A stretch of DNA of 46,590 nucleotides, taken from positions 1 through 46,590 of IMG/VR virus record IMGVR_UViG_3300033048_000051. One strand, given 5' to 3'. The position numbers were made by a program, and so were the translations under genes. This DNA comes from a virus. The notes under the pieces were generated by a model. The model made no database searches. It saw nothing but the letters and a program-made list of their open reading frames with translations, and was not told the DNA's origin. Below, one piece after another: positions 23,806-30,660 of this stretch. Numbering within the stretch: the stretch's first letter is position 1; every line of letters begins with the position of its first letter.

Positions 23806-25848
23806 TTAGTGTGTATCACGCCATGTGTTTCCGATTTTGTAATCCGCGTCTAAGGGAACCTTAAGTTTAAGTATCTTACCCGCTTTTTGTACACTCATAA
23901 CCCCTATTTCGCCTATTTGTGCAGCCTCTCTTTCAGGGCATTCATACTGGTATTCATCGTGTACGTACAAGACCCTTTTACTTTTTAGTCTCTTACGCTT
24001 TATCTCGTTTTCTGCTATAGTACCTGCTACGTCCATAACCCTTGCACCTGCAGACTGGAAGAGCGCATTAACAAGGCTGTGCTCAGACCTTGTGTACACT
24101 TTTGAACCGTCTATGCCCAGTATGAACAAGCAACCGTTCGCCCTCCAGTGAGCTGTTAAGTTATCTCTTAGTTTTCTAAGAGCTGAGTTCCCTTCCCAAA
24201 AACTGCTGTATTGTTCTTTCGCCCTTTCTAACGAAACTCCTAATGTTAGTGCCAGTGTAGGCGGTTGTGATCCATAAGTCAAGGCATATTTACCTGATTT
24301 AGCAGAAGTTCTATACGGCTCAAATCCATCAGCGGTATTATCGAAACATGGATCTTCCACGTTCCAATCTTTTGTTTCTTCCGGATAGAACATACAAGCA
24401 TTTTTAGAATGTACATCCCCCTCAAGCAAAGACATAGCGTACACCTTATCGTACCTGTATGTGTAGTGCGCCTCTATCCTTGCCTCTAAACCTGAAGCAT
24501 CATAACCCACCATTTTATAGCCAGGTGGTACTATAAAACAGGCTCGCATTTCTTCACCTAGAATAGACCCTACCCTTGGGACATTAACAACACCTCTATG
24601 TTTCTGTCGTTTAGTGTTTGTTAACCCTGCTGATCCAGCAGATAACCGACCATCAGGCCTTATATTAGACAACCACCCTGTTCCTTTTTCCTCATTCCAT
24701 ATAACTGATCGTCTGTTACGCAAGGATAGGTACTGTATAACACCTTTAACTATAGGGAGCTTATCGCCCAGTAATAACAAGCTAGGGCATATACACCCTT
24801 TATCCTGCAGCTTAGGACTTGATTTTACTTTCTTCCCTTTTACGTACATATCCCTCGCTTTACCGTGTTTATCTTTTTCTTTTTTGTAATTCCAGAAAGT
24901 AGGCTCCCACCCTTCTGATTGCAACCATGCCTTTATAGCCGTCTGGTTACTTAACTCAGTTACAAGCTCAGTTTTTACAAGTGCATGATAAGGCAGTTTA
25001 AAAGATTTACCACCGTAGTAACCCGTCCACTCACCCCGTATATTCTTAACTTCATCGAACCATTTAATACACGCTTTTGATGGTTCCCCTGTTATAAGGA
25101 ACTGCTTTAAAGGGGGGGTAAGACCCTTTAGCTCACCCTTGTTAGGTGATCTTGGTGGCAGTAAAGGTTCTATTCTGGTTTTGAGGGCTGTTGTTTCTTT
25201 GTCTATTTGTTCTGTCAAGGCTACAGCCGCCCGTCTATCAAATAAAACGCCTTGTCTGGCCTGTTTTTCCATAGCACCGAAAGAACGCCCTGCCAGCCTA
25301 AGATTAAAGGGTATAGTTAACGCATCATTTATTTGTACACCACCTTCTTTGCATAACGCGTAAAAAACCTTTTCGTTGTTAAGCACATCTTGTACGCAAC
25401 GCTCCATTACATCTTCACGGAACTTCTTGACCGCTTCAGGCCCTTCACCGAACGGTTCTATCCATTGCTCTATAACAGGCTTGGAACCATTAACGCGGTA
25501 AGACCACGCATCAAGGCCGTGAGAAGCAACCCGTTTAGGTACACCTGCAGGTAGCTCTCTGTCAGGATTAAGCTCCCTTGACCATGCCAGTGTGTCAACA
25601 AAAGTTATACTCTTCCCTTCCAGTGTACCTTTTATGGTACAGTACGAAACATTATGTAATTCCGCCATCAACGGCAGGTCATGGCCTAACTGGTTATGAC
25701 AAACAAGGATATCACCATCTTCAAGGAACGATAGGTCTAATGTGGTTAACCTGATACACTCACCATCTAGCGGTTTGAACACAGCACAATGGAACTTAGT
25801 GGCATCCTCAAGAAACCCGTCACTCTCTGTGTCGTACACGTATATCAT
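23806..25848 (-). CDS. Family A DNA polymerase (T7-like, with 3'-5' exonuclease)
   Basis: 680 residues. Exonuclease motif YDTESDG (Asp6, Glu8) and a downstream exonuclease region; polymerase motif A at YDASGLEARIE (450-458), motif B RTSAKSGKYALTYG (513-526), motif C YVHDEYQYE (628-636). The length and layout resemble T7 gp5. It replicates the phage genome; processivity partners are unknown. Stop and upstream gene overlap (25848). Confidence 0.92.
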   Translation of the reverse strand: MIYVYDTESDGFLEDATKFHCAVFKPLDGECIRLTTLDLSFLEDGDILVCHNQLGHDLPLMAELHNVSYCTIKGTLEGKSITFVDTLAWSRELNPDRELPAGVPKRVASHGLDAWSYRVNGSKPVIEQWIEPFGEGPEAVKKFREDVMERCVQDVLNNEKVFYALCKEGGVQINDALTIPFNLRLAGRSFGAMEKQARQGVLFDRRAAVALTEQIDKETTALKTRIEPLLPPRSPNKGELKGLTPPLKQFLITGEPSKACIKWFDEVKNIRGEWTGYYGGKSFKLPYHALVKTELVTELSNQTAIKAWLQSEGWEPTFWNYKKEKDKHGKARDMYVKGKKVKSSPKLQDKGCICPSLLLLGDKLPIVKGVIQYLSLRNRRSVIWNEEKGTGWLSNIRPDGRLSAGSAGLTNTKRQKHRGVVNVPRVGSILGEEMRACFIVPPGYKMVGYDASGLEARIEAHYTYRYDKVYAMSLLEGDVHSKNACMFYPEETKDWNVEDPCFDNTADGFEPYRTSAKSGKYALTYGSQPPTLALTLGVSLERAKEQYSSFWEGNSALRKLRDNLTAHWRANGCLFILGIDGSKVYTRSEHSLVNALFQSAGARVMDVAGTIAENEIKRKRLKSKRVLYVHDEYQYECPEREAAQIGEIGVMSVQKAGKILKLKVPLDADYKIGNTWRDTH

Positions 25849-26039
25849 TAAGATTTTAACCTGTCAGTAACAGTGCCGCATGAACGGCAACACTGGAAGC
25901 GTTTACCTTCTTTTTTAACACGTTCCTCCCAAGATTTTCTAGCAGGCGATCTTCTTGGTACGTAGTCCTCATAGCCTGTTAACCAGATAAGACCGCAATG
26001 ATAACAAGTTGTAAAAATACCACCCTTTGTAATAGCCAT
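25848..26039 (-). CDS. Zinc-ribbon-like small protein
   Basis: 63 residues with two CxxC pairs (CYHCG near residue 13; CCRSCG near residue 52), a zinc-ribbon pattern, and a basic middle. ATG overlaps the polymerase start by one base. It may act as a transcription or replication accessory factor (inference). The attC remnant core lies upstream at 26084. Confidence 0.55.
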   Translation of the reverse strand: MAITKGGIFTTCYHCGLIWLTGYEDYVPRRSPARKSWEERVKKEGKRFQCCRSCGTVTDRLKS

Positions 26040-26065
26040 TGTACCCCTAACTAGTTCCGTAAAGA

Positions 26066-26090
26066 TTGTCCGCTTATTGCTCTGTTATAT
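26066..26090. other. attC half-site remnant
   Basis: GTCCGCTTATTGCTCTGTTA ends in the core G|TTATAT. Same pattern as the half-sites ending at 16860 and 29262. The core supplies the TAA stop of the 32-residue gene. Confidence 0.5.
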
Positions 26091-26183
26091 TTTCCCAATA
26101 GTTAGTTCCGCTATTTTATATTTATCACCTGCAAATTCCTCGGCGGCTTCTTTTGTAGCAAACACTGGTACAGCACCTATCAT
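26085..26183 (-). CDS. Tiny hypothetical protein ending in an attC-like core
   Basis: 32 residues, MIGAVPVFATKEAAEEFAGD..., probably a truncated helix-strand domain. ATAAGGA precedes the ATG, made from the end of the gene upstream. The TAA stop sits in the attC remnant core. Weak evidence for function. Confidence 0.5.
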   Translation of the reverse strand: MIGAVPVFATKEAAEEFAGDKYKIAELTIGKI

Positions 26184-26186
26184 TCC

Positions 26187-26393
26187 TTATGTGTCTATCC
26201 TAAAAGGTTTTCTACAATGAACGTCTTTAACCTTTAATTCTGTGTTCCACATATCCCTATCATTTTTGTCTCGTTTACTCCCGCTATGCTGTCCGGAAAC
26301 TCTTATTCTTTTTTCTGCAATATCGAACGCTTTTAATACGTTCGGCGCTACTACCTCTACTTCCGCTATGACTTGAATGCTGTATTTAGGCAT
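26187..26393 (-). CDS. Hypothetical early protein
   Basis: 68 residues from the ATG at 26393 (GGGGG just upstream; an earlier in-frame start would overlap more of the neighbour). N-terminal strand MPKYSIQVIAEVEVVAP then a charged helix. No domain recognised. The neighbouring stop at 26386 overlaps by eight bases. Confidence 0.5.
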   Translation of the reverse strand: MPKYSIQVIAEVEVVAPNVLKAFDIAEKRIRVSGQHSGSKRDKNDRDMWNTELKVKDVHCRKPFRIDT

Positions 26394-26583
26394 ATGCCCC
26401 CCAATAGTAGCTGTCGTCTTTATCACTATAAACTTTCTCTCTTTTTATTTCAAAAACTATACACCCATTTTCAGAGTAGCCGAATGTACGCTCTAAAATT
26501 TGGATAATTTCAATCTCTTCTGGGTCATGTACAGAGATGTATTCTTTCTTTTCAACCGCATCATCAATAACTTTTTTTGGCAT
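26386..26583 (-). CDS. Hypothetical early protein
   Basis: 65 residues, beginning MPKKVIDDAVEKKEYISV, acidic and predicted alpha/beta. Its ATG is inside the end of the 44-residue gene at 26564-26698. No domain recognised. Confidence 0.5.
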   Translation of the reverse strand: MPKKVIDDAVEKKEYISVHDPEEIEIIQILERTFGYSENGCIVFEIKREKVYSDKDDSYYWGAYA

Positions 26584-26698
26584 CTTCTAAGCTTTTGAAA
26601 ATTCCTAGAGGGTAGTACATTTCCTCGCTTGAATAATCCACTAACTCAAAAACAGAATTGCTCTTTAACATTACCAAACCTTTTTCATCTTTTTTCAT
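26564..26698 (-). CDS. Tiny hypothetical protein
   Basis: 44 residues, MKKDEKGLVMLKSNSVFEL..., with a good AAAGGAAAATT ribosome-binding site. The frame continues into the next gene's start, overlapping by about 20 bases. No domain recognised. Confidence 0.5.
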   Translation of the reverse strand: MKKDEKGLVMLKSNSVFELVDYSSEEMYYPLGIFKSLEDAKKSY

Positions 26699-26732
26699 AA
26701 TTTTCCTTTGTTGTAATACTCATAAGTGAAGG

Positions 26733-26841
26733 TGAGTGGACGGGACTCGAACCCGTGATCTACAGCTATCTGCTTTAATCCGGTAATTACTCCCTATCTA
26801 CACAGAAACACTGCTTGCCTTTCCAACTTGGCTACCACCCA
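26733..26841 (-). tRNA. tRNA-like element with aberrant anticodon region (possible pseudo-tRNA)
   Basis: About 109 nt on the - strand: acceptor 5' TGGGTGG pairs with 3' CCACTCA over 7 bp (one G-U), D-arm GCC-AAGTTGGAAA-GGC, and a perfect T-arm ACGGG-TTCGAGT-CCCGT. The section between D-arm and T-arm is about 59 nt and does not form a normal 5-bp, 7-nt anticodon arm; AAGCAG and a following CTGT-AGAT segment occur twice, suggesting a partial duplication or insertion. CCA is not encoded. It could be a decayed tRNA or a novel processed one. Confidence 0.45.
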
Positions 26842-26894
26842 TGCGCTTAACTAGTATTAACGCACTTTACCTTCCTTATGAATACTAAAACTAT

Positions 26895-26913
26895 AAGTAA
26901 ATAAAGTTTACTT
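26895..26913 (-). terminator. Hairpin after the 81-residue gene
   Basis: 7-bp stem AAGTAAA / TTTACTT with a 5-base loop, followed on the - strand by AT then AGTTTTAG. It lies between a coding gene and the tRNA-like element, so it may separate transcripts. The stem is A/T-rich and the T-run weak. Confidence 0.4.
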
Positions 26914-26927
26914 AATTACCCCGCTTA

Positions 26928-27173
26928 TTACCTTGTCCTATCAATATACTGCTCTCTTTCCTTAAGGGTTTTTAACAAAATACAGTACGCGCAATTTTGT
27001 TCAGAATAATGGCTTTGATTCCTTTCTTGTTTATGTTTAATACATAAATGTAAGCGACTACGTTCTTCGTCAAATTCTTTAGCTTCTCGCTTCTTTTTAT
27101 TAGAAATAATTAATCTCTTTATGTCTTCACTGTAAGTAAACATAAAAACTATTCTTTCAATTATATTTTTCAT
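26928..27173 (-). CDS. Hypothetical protein in a degraded cassette
   Basis: 81 residues, Lys/Glu-rich, with two Cys (QNCAYCI) and a hydrophobic N-terminal start (IIERIVFMF). Ends next to the degenerate half-site CCGCTTATTACCTTGTC at 26921-26937. Just upstream of its start, TCTCATAAC (27194-27202, + strand) looks like an attC outer arm. No domain recognised. Confidence 0.55.
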   Translation of the reverse strand: MKNIIERIVFMFTYSEDIKRLIISNKKKREAKEFDEERSRLHLCIKHKQERNQSHYSEQNCAYCILLKTLKEREQYIDRTR

Positions 27174-27195
27174 ATTTTATTGCCCTCATTAATTC

Positions 27196-27384
27196 TCATA
27201 ACAAACCTATATCCCTCATATGTTCTCGCAACTTATTAGCATGGGCGTGAAGCTCATATTCGACCGGACATACCACACCCTTATCATGCATCTGTGATTT
27301 TTTATGATGCAAATTTTCACATCTTAAATTCTCAACCGCATTAATAACTTTAGTAAAACTGTATTTTAAACGTCTTTTGTTCAT
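27196..27384 (-). CDS. Small His-rich protein resembling HNH-type nucleases in part
   Basis: 62 residues, NLRCENLHHKKSQMHDKGVVCPVEYELHAHANKLREHM. The Cys/His spacing recalls part of a His-Me finger motif but the domain is incomplete and too short for confidence. The stop TGA is made of TTATGA in a cassette-type core context. Function unknown. Confidence 0.5.
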   Translation of the reverse strand: MNKRRLKYSFTKVINAVENLRCENLHHKKSQMHDKGVVCPVEYELHAHANKLREHMRDIGLL

Positions 27385-27396
27385 TATTATTTCCAG

Positions 27397-27594
27397 TTAA
27401 AAAGCTGTTTTACTGCGCCTTAAATAGTGCTGGTTATCATGCTGCTTGCATTTTTTCCGCATATCTTCATATTGCTGCTTTGATATTGTCACTGTTTCAA
27501 AGTGATTACCGGCTTGCATATCCTTTCCTAAATTTAAAAGAGCTTTGTATGCTACTTGACAAACTTCTAATCTTTCATAACAATATCTGCACAT
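27397..27594 (-). CDS. Hypothetical early protein, Cys-rich N-terminus
   Basis: 65 residues. N-terminal MCRYCYERLEVC has three Cys and a CxxC pair; the remainder is a basic helix. Good GGAGACTAAAG ribosome-binding site. Located directly downstream of the primase-helicase; its role is unknown. Confidence 0.5.
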   Translation of the reverse strand: MCRYCYERLEVCQVAYKALLNLGKDMQAGNHFETVTISKQQYEDMRKKCKQHDNQHYLRRSKTAF

Positions 27595-27621
27595 CTTTAG
27601 TCTCCAGGATATAACGAAAAT

Positions 27622-29214
27622 CTAATAATCACTAACTGTTTGTAATCGTCCGGTTCTCTGATGCATATCCATCACGTCCCCTATACCTAACCACCCCCAC
27701 TCCCTGTTCTTAAGAACCCGCGTCCGTATCTTGCCCCTTTCCTTGTTCTTTAACTTCTCCGGCTCTAACGCTATTATATTCCATGCTGTTTGTTCAAATA
27801 TACCGCTTGATCTTGCCATATCAGCATCAACCTCTTCCCAATAAGGATATATAACACTGTTATCCTTATCTTTTTTAAGCACCCTGTTAACACGCTTAAT
27901 ATGTGAGACTACAATAACATGACAACCGGAGGATGTAACGAAGGCGGCTATATCAGTTAGTAACGTGTCCACGTCCTTTCTCTCATTAGAACCTTTAGTG
28001 CTGGCTATAACCATGCTTATATGGTCAAGTATAATAAAGTCCATCCCTTTCATTCGCATCCAACGGAACTTATCGACTAACGTGGAACTATTAAGCGTAC
28101 CACTATGTTGCATCCACATAGTCCTACCGTTATCTATTAGCTGGTCTATCGACGATTGTACAGCATCACGGGGCAGAATGGAAGGGTCTTCCCTGAATTT
28201 TGGTAAATGGACGTTATTGTCTAACGCTATATAACTCTGCTGTGTCTTTTTCAGGTCTTCTTCCAAGAATATATGCCCTACTTTCTCACCGGCTTTAACA
28301 AGGCTGTAGCCTATCTCTTTACATATCGTTGTTTTACCCGCGCCTGGCGGGGCAAGTATAACGGTCATCTCTCTCGCGCGTAACCCGTGTAGCAGTGACA
28401 TAGTGTGAGGCATAAAATCAATACCGACACCTTTCTCCAAGGGGGTCATCAAAGTATCTATACCCACGCAATTAGATATTATATTATCATGCTCATACAA
28501 CACAGCATTAAAGGTTACGTCATCATTGAGCGCTTTTTGCTCATCACGTACCAGGTAATCATTAGGGTCATTAAAGCGAAGCTTAACATTAAGTATCTCC
28601 GGTATAACGAGGGACACTTCTTGTACTGCATCTTGGCCTTTCCTTACCCCTTTCTCATATTCTTCTGTCGTCGATGAATCATTATCAAACACTGTTATTA
28701 TATCGTCATAACCACGTAGAAAATCTACGTTACTACCTATATGTTTAGCAGCATTAACAGTCCCTAGCCCGATAGATACAACGGCTGGCTCGAACTTCAT
28801 CCCGTTTTTTTTGTTGTATTCAGAGTTGTATAACGCTTGCCATAAACTAGGTGCGTCATACACGCCCTCTACTATATGCACTCGCCTAGCTTTTTTAGAA
28901 TGAACCTGCCCCAGTAGATCGCTTTTACATGATACAGAACCTATAGCCTGGAAAGCGTACTTTTTTGGTTTTATTAAGTCACGGCGTACCCAGCCCGTTA
29001 GTTTCTTGTTTTCCGTAACAGGGAAATAATGTGCTACAGGCTTGCCAGATACCTCGCTACACTCGACCCTTATCCCGAATTTTTTGCAAGTATCGTGTGT
29101 CAGGCCACGTTCCGGTATTCCGTTAGGTACAGGCAAAGCCCTTACATCCAGGACACTAAGCCGTGATGAAGGTGGTGTGTACGTCTTATCTTGTTTGTTA
29201 TAACCTTGTTTCAT
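27622..29214 (-). CDS. Primase-helicase with TOPRIM and DnaB-like domains (T7 gp4-like)
   Basis: 530 residues. TOPRIM-type VHIVEGVYDAPSLWQ (Glu116), then ITVFDND (Asp176, Asp178-Asp180 region); DnaB-type helicase Walker A LAPPGAGKTT (287-296) and Walker B FIILDH (about 392-398). No N-terminal zinc-binding motif, like T7 gp4B, so primer synthesis may need another factor or host primase. It unwinds DNA at the replication fork and pairs with the family A polymerase. The start codon is inside the repeated cassette-flank sequence, with no strong ribosome-binding site. Confidence 0.88.
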   Translation of the reverse strand: MKQGYNKQDKTYTPPSSRLSVLDVRALPVPNGIPERGLTHDTCKKFGIRVECSEVSGKPVAHYFPVTENKKLTGWVRRDLIKPKKYAFQAIGSVSCKSDLLGQVHSKKARRVHIVEGVYDAPSLWQALYNSEYNKKNGMKFEPAVVSIGLGTVNAAKHIGSNVDFLRGYDDIITVFDNDSSTTEEYEKGVRKGQDAVQEVSLVIPEILNVKLRFNDPNDYLVRDEQKALNDDVTFNAVLYEHDNIISNCVGIDTLMTPLEKGVGIDFMPHTMSLLHGLRAREMTVILAPPGAGKTTICKEIGYSLVKAGEKVGHIFLEEDLKKTQQSYIALDNNVHLPKFREDPSILPRDAVQSSIDQLIDNGRTMWMQHSGTLNSSTLVDKFRWMRMKGMDFIILDHISMVIASTKGSNERKDVDTLLTDIAAFVTSSGCHVIVVSHIKRVNRVLKKDKDNSVIYPYWEEVDADMARSSGIFEQTAWNIIALEPEKLKNKERGKIRTRVLKNREWGWLGIGDVMDMHQRTGRLQTVSDY

Positions 29215-29262
29215 GCTTGGTATCTCAATACGTGGTAAAAGATTCCGCTTCTTGCTCTGTTA
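29198..29262 (-). repeat. Cassette-flank sequence at the primase-helicase start
   Basis: Second copy of the element seen at 16795-16860; here it holds the start codon and first codons of the primase-helicase. Shared core CTTGCTCTGTTA and CCGCTTCTTGCTCTG at its right end lead straight into cassette B. Confidence 0.65.
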
Positions 29263-29466
29263 TAAGGCTTGTTTAAGCTTTGGTAGCCAGTGTAAACGAA
29301 CCCCTTTAAACCATGCGTATGTATAAAATATACAAAGCACAAATATTCCCCATTGCTCGGCTGTGTAAGCTGAATAAAACCAAAATGGTTGCCCTGCCAT
29401 GCCAAACAAACACGCGTACTTACGCCAGTTGTCGCGGGTATCCTGGCTTAACCAAATTGCTACCAC
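29260..29466 (-). CDS. Cassette B-encoded small membrane protein
   Basis: 68 residues from a GTG at 29466. Two hydrophobic segments (WRKYACLFGMAGQPFWFYSAY and IFVLCIFYTYAWFKG). Similar membrane proteins known to me begin about 12 residues earlier with EQIAIALTGV; the frame is open over that stretch here but contains no start codon before an in-frame stop near 29510. Either a start has been lost on insertion or the GTG is used. Stop TAA lies in the cassette core. Confidence 0.55.
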   Translation of the reverse strand: MVAIWLSQDTRDNWRKYACLFGMAGQPFWFYSAYTAEQWGIFVLCIFYTYAWFKGVRLHWLPKLKQAL

Positions 29467-29587
29467 ACCAGTTAATGCTATTGCTATCTGTTCCGATTTC
29501 TCACCTCTTTAATTTACGCCTCATAACAAGCGCATACAGTCGGACATTTTGTACGCTGCGCTCCCAAAATTCCGCTGATGCAAGTCG
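29260..29587. mobile_element. Integron-type gene cassette B (complete)
   Basis: 328 bp. Left boundary G|TTATAAGGC (29259-29268). The right end is a full attC-like palindrome with outer arm GCCTCATAAC (29518-29527), the reverse complement of the left end with one mismatch, and core G|TTATGTG at 29587. Contains a single leftward ORF for a small membrane protein. Size and layout match cassette A. Confidence 0.65.
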
Positions 29588-29594
29588 TTATGTG
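29518..29594. other. attC-like recombination site B
   Basis: Left half ATAACAAGCGCATACAGTCG then GA; right half TCCGCTGATGCAAGTCGTTA then T; central arms CATTTTG and CAAAAT around TACGCTGCGCTCC. Left and right halves pair over about 20 positions with an unpaired T and C in the left half, as in L''. TAACAA at one end and CGTTA at the other match the usual top-strand orientation of attC. About 75 bases. Confidence 0.7.
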
Positions 29595-29818
29595 TTTAAA
29601 GCCTTGTCAATTCTATCAAGCGATAAATCGGCCGAACCCTTCAACTCATGCTTATAAATTTCACAATCAGTCCGTCCTAAGCACTCAACCCATGTAGAGA
29701 ACAATTTTGCATCTTCTAGCGCAGTTTCTAACGCCTCAGCTCTTTCTGCGTAACCTTCTAGTGCTTTACCAAAATCACCGCATTCATGGTCTTGTTTTAG
29801 CTGTTCGCTTAATTTCAT
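29588..29818 (-). CDS. Cassette-borne hypothetical coiled-coil protein
   Basis: 76 residues from the ATG at 29818, with GGAGAAGAAAG upstream. Strongly helical and acidic (EGYAERAEALETALEDAKLF). The TAA stop is in the core of attC site B. Upstream at 29841-29850 the arm CACACATAAC mirrors the GTTATGTGT at the other end of the segment, so this is a second cassette whose attC right half was replaced by the nuclease gene. Confidence 0.6.
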   Translation of the reverse strand: MKLSEQLKQDHECGDFGKALEGYAERAEALETALEDAKLFSTWVECLGRTDCEIYKHELKGSADLSLDRIDKALNT

Positions 29819-29850
29819 CTTTCTTCTCCAATTTAAACGCCACACATAAC
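29588..29850. mobile_element. Truncated cassette carrying the 76-residue gene
   Basis: Left boundary G|TTATGTGTT; right arm CACACATAAC at 29841-29850 followed by a left-half-like AAGTTAAATCGCC. No right half of an attC is seen before the exonuclease gene, so the site is truncated. Confidence 0.5.
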
Positions 29851-29853
29851 AAG

Positions 29854-30660
29854 TTAAATCGCCGTAGCTGTACATATTTGCTCTTTTTCGTACTGTATAC
29901 CTTGTTCGTACTGATCCAGTCTTCCATTTCTTAATTGCCAATGACGTAATAATAACATAAATTCCTCTAAGTGTGTATCTGTGTACGTTTCTATTTTTAC
30001 ATCAGCCTCACCTTTAGATAATTCACGCCCTATAAATACATTAGCATATAAAGGCTCTTTTAACCCGACCCCTTCCCCGTAAGCAGATAACTGCAGCTTA
30101 TTCTCGGGATAGACCATGCTTTTCTTATGGTTCATTTTTATTAAGTCTTTAGTTTTAAAATCTAGCACTATCCCACTGTACATGCCTGATGATGCACAGT
30201 GAAGATCTATCTTGCCCCCGTAGCCATGCTTACAGAAAGACATCTCCGGTACCCATGCCTGCTCGCCGAACAGGTCATCCATCTTTGTAATAACTGCCTG
30301 CACGTAAGGGTTATGACCGTTAGAACCATCCAGGAACCAACCTTCTAGCAGGTTATGAATCTCTGTACCCTTGTCTGCTGCCTTTTTACCTTTTTGTTTT
30401 GACACGGCCCAGAGGCGTTTCTCGTACATGTACGTCGATTCGCCATCATGCGGCGGTACTGTTAAAGCGGCCTGGAGCATTTCGTTTATCATCCACCTTG
30501 TTAGTGCTGGTTTATCTAATTGCCCTATAATAGTTGTAACTGATGGAAAGAGGTTAAGTTTTTTAGCATCTCTTAACGTCGTGCCTCGCGTCTTTGTGGG
30601 GTCCTTTGCCATAGGCTGTGTATAGCAAGCCTCACCTTTATCATTATACCAATGACCCAT
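29854..30660 (-). CDS. PD-(D/E)XK nuclease (RecB/Cas4-type exonuclease)
   Basis: 268 residues. Motifs GTEIHNLLEGW (about residue 95), GGKIDLHCASS, IVLDFKTKD (catalytic Asp...Lys) and QLSAYGEGVG. This pattern is typical of phage exonucleases involved in recombination or host DNA degradation. Its role here is probably DNA processing during replication. The 3' end overlaps the left arm of the truncated cassette at 29850, suggesting the cassette was inserted at or just after its stop. Confidence 0.75.
   Translation of the reverse strand: MGHWYNDKGEACYTQPMAKDPTKTRGTTLRDAKKLNLFPSVTTIIGQLDKPALTRWMINEMLQAALTVPPHDGESTYMYEKRLWAVSKQKGKKAADKGTEIHNLLEGWFLDGSNGHNPYVQAVITKMDDLFGEQAWVPEMSFCKHGYGGKIDLHCASSGMYSGIVLDFKTKDLIKMNHKKSMVYPENKLQLSAYGEGVGLKEPLYANVFIGRELSKGEADVKIETYTDTHLEEFMLLLRHWQLRNGRLDQYEQGIQYEKEQICTATAI

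Noticed and set aside
29198-29262. Full attC immediately left of cassette B (TTATAAC...GTTATAA)
   Set aside because: Outer ends match, but the arms between them do not pair and the left part is inside the primase-helicase coding sequence.
16858-30660. Transposon or phage integrase inside the region
   Set aside because: No transposase, tyrosine or serine recombinase motif was seen in any frame of meaningful length, and there are no inverted terminal repeats with target duplications.
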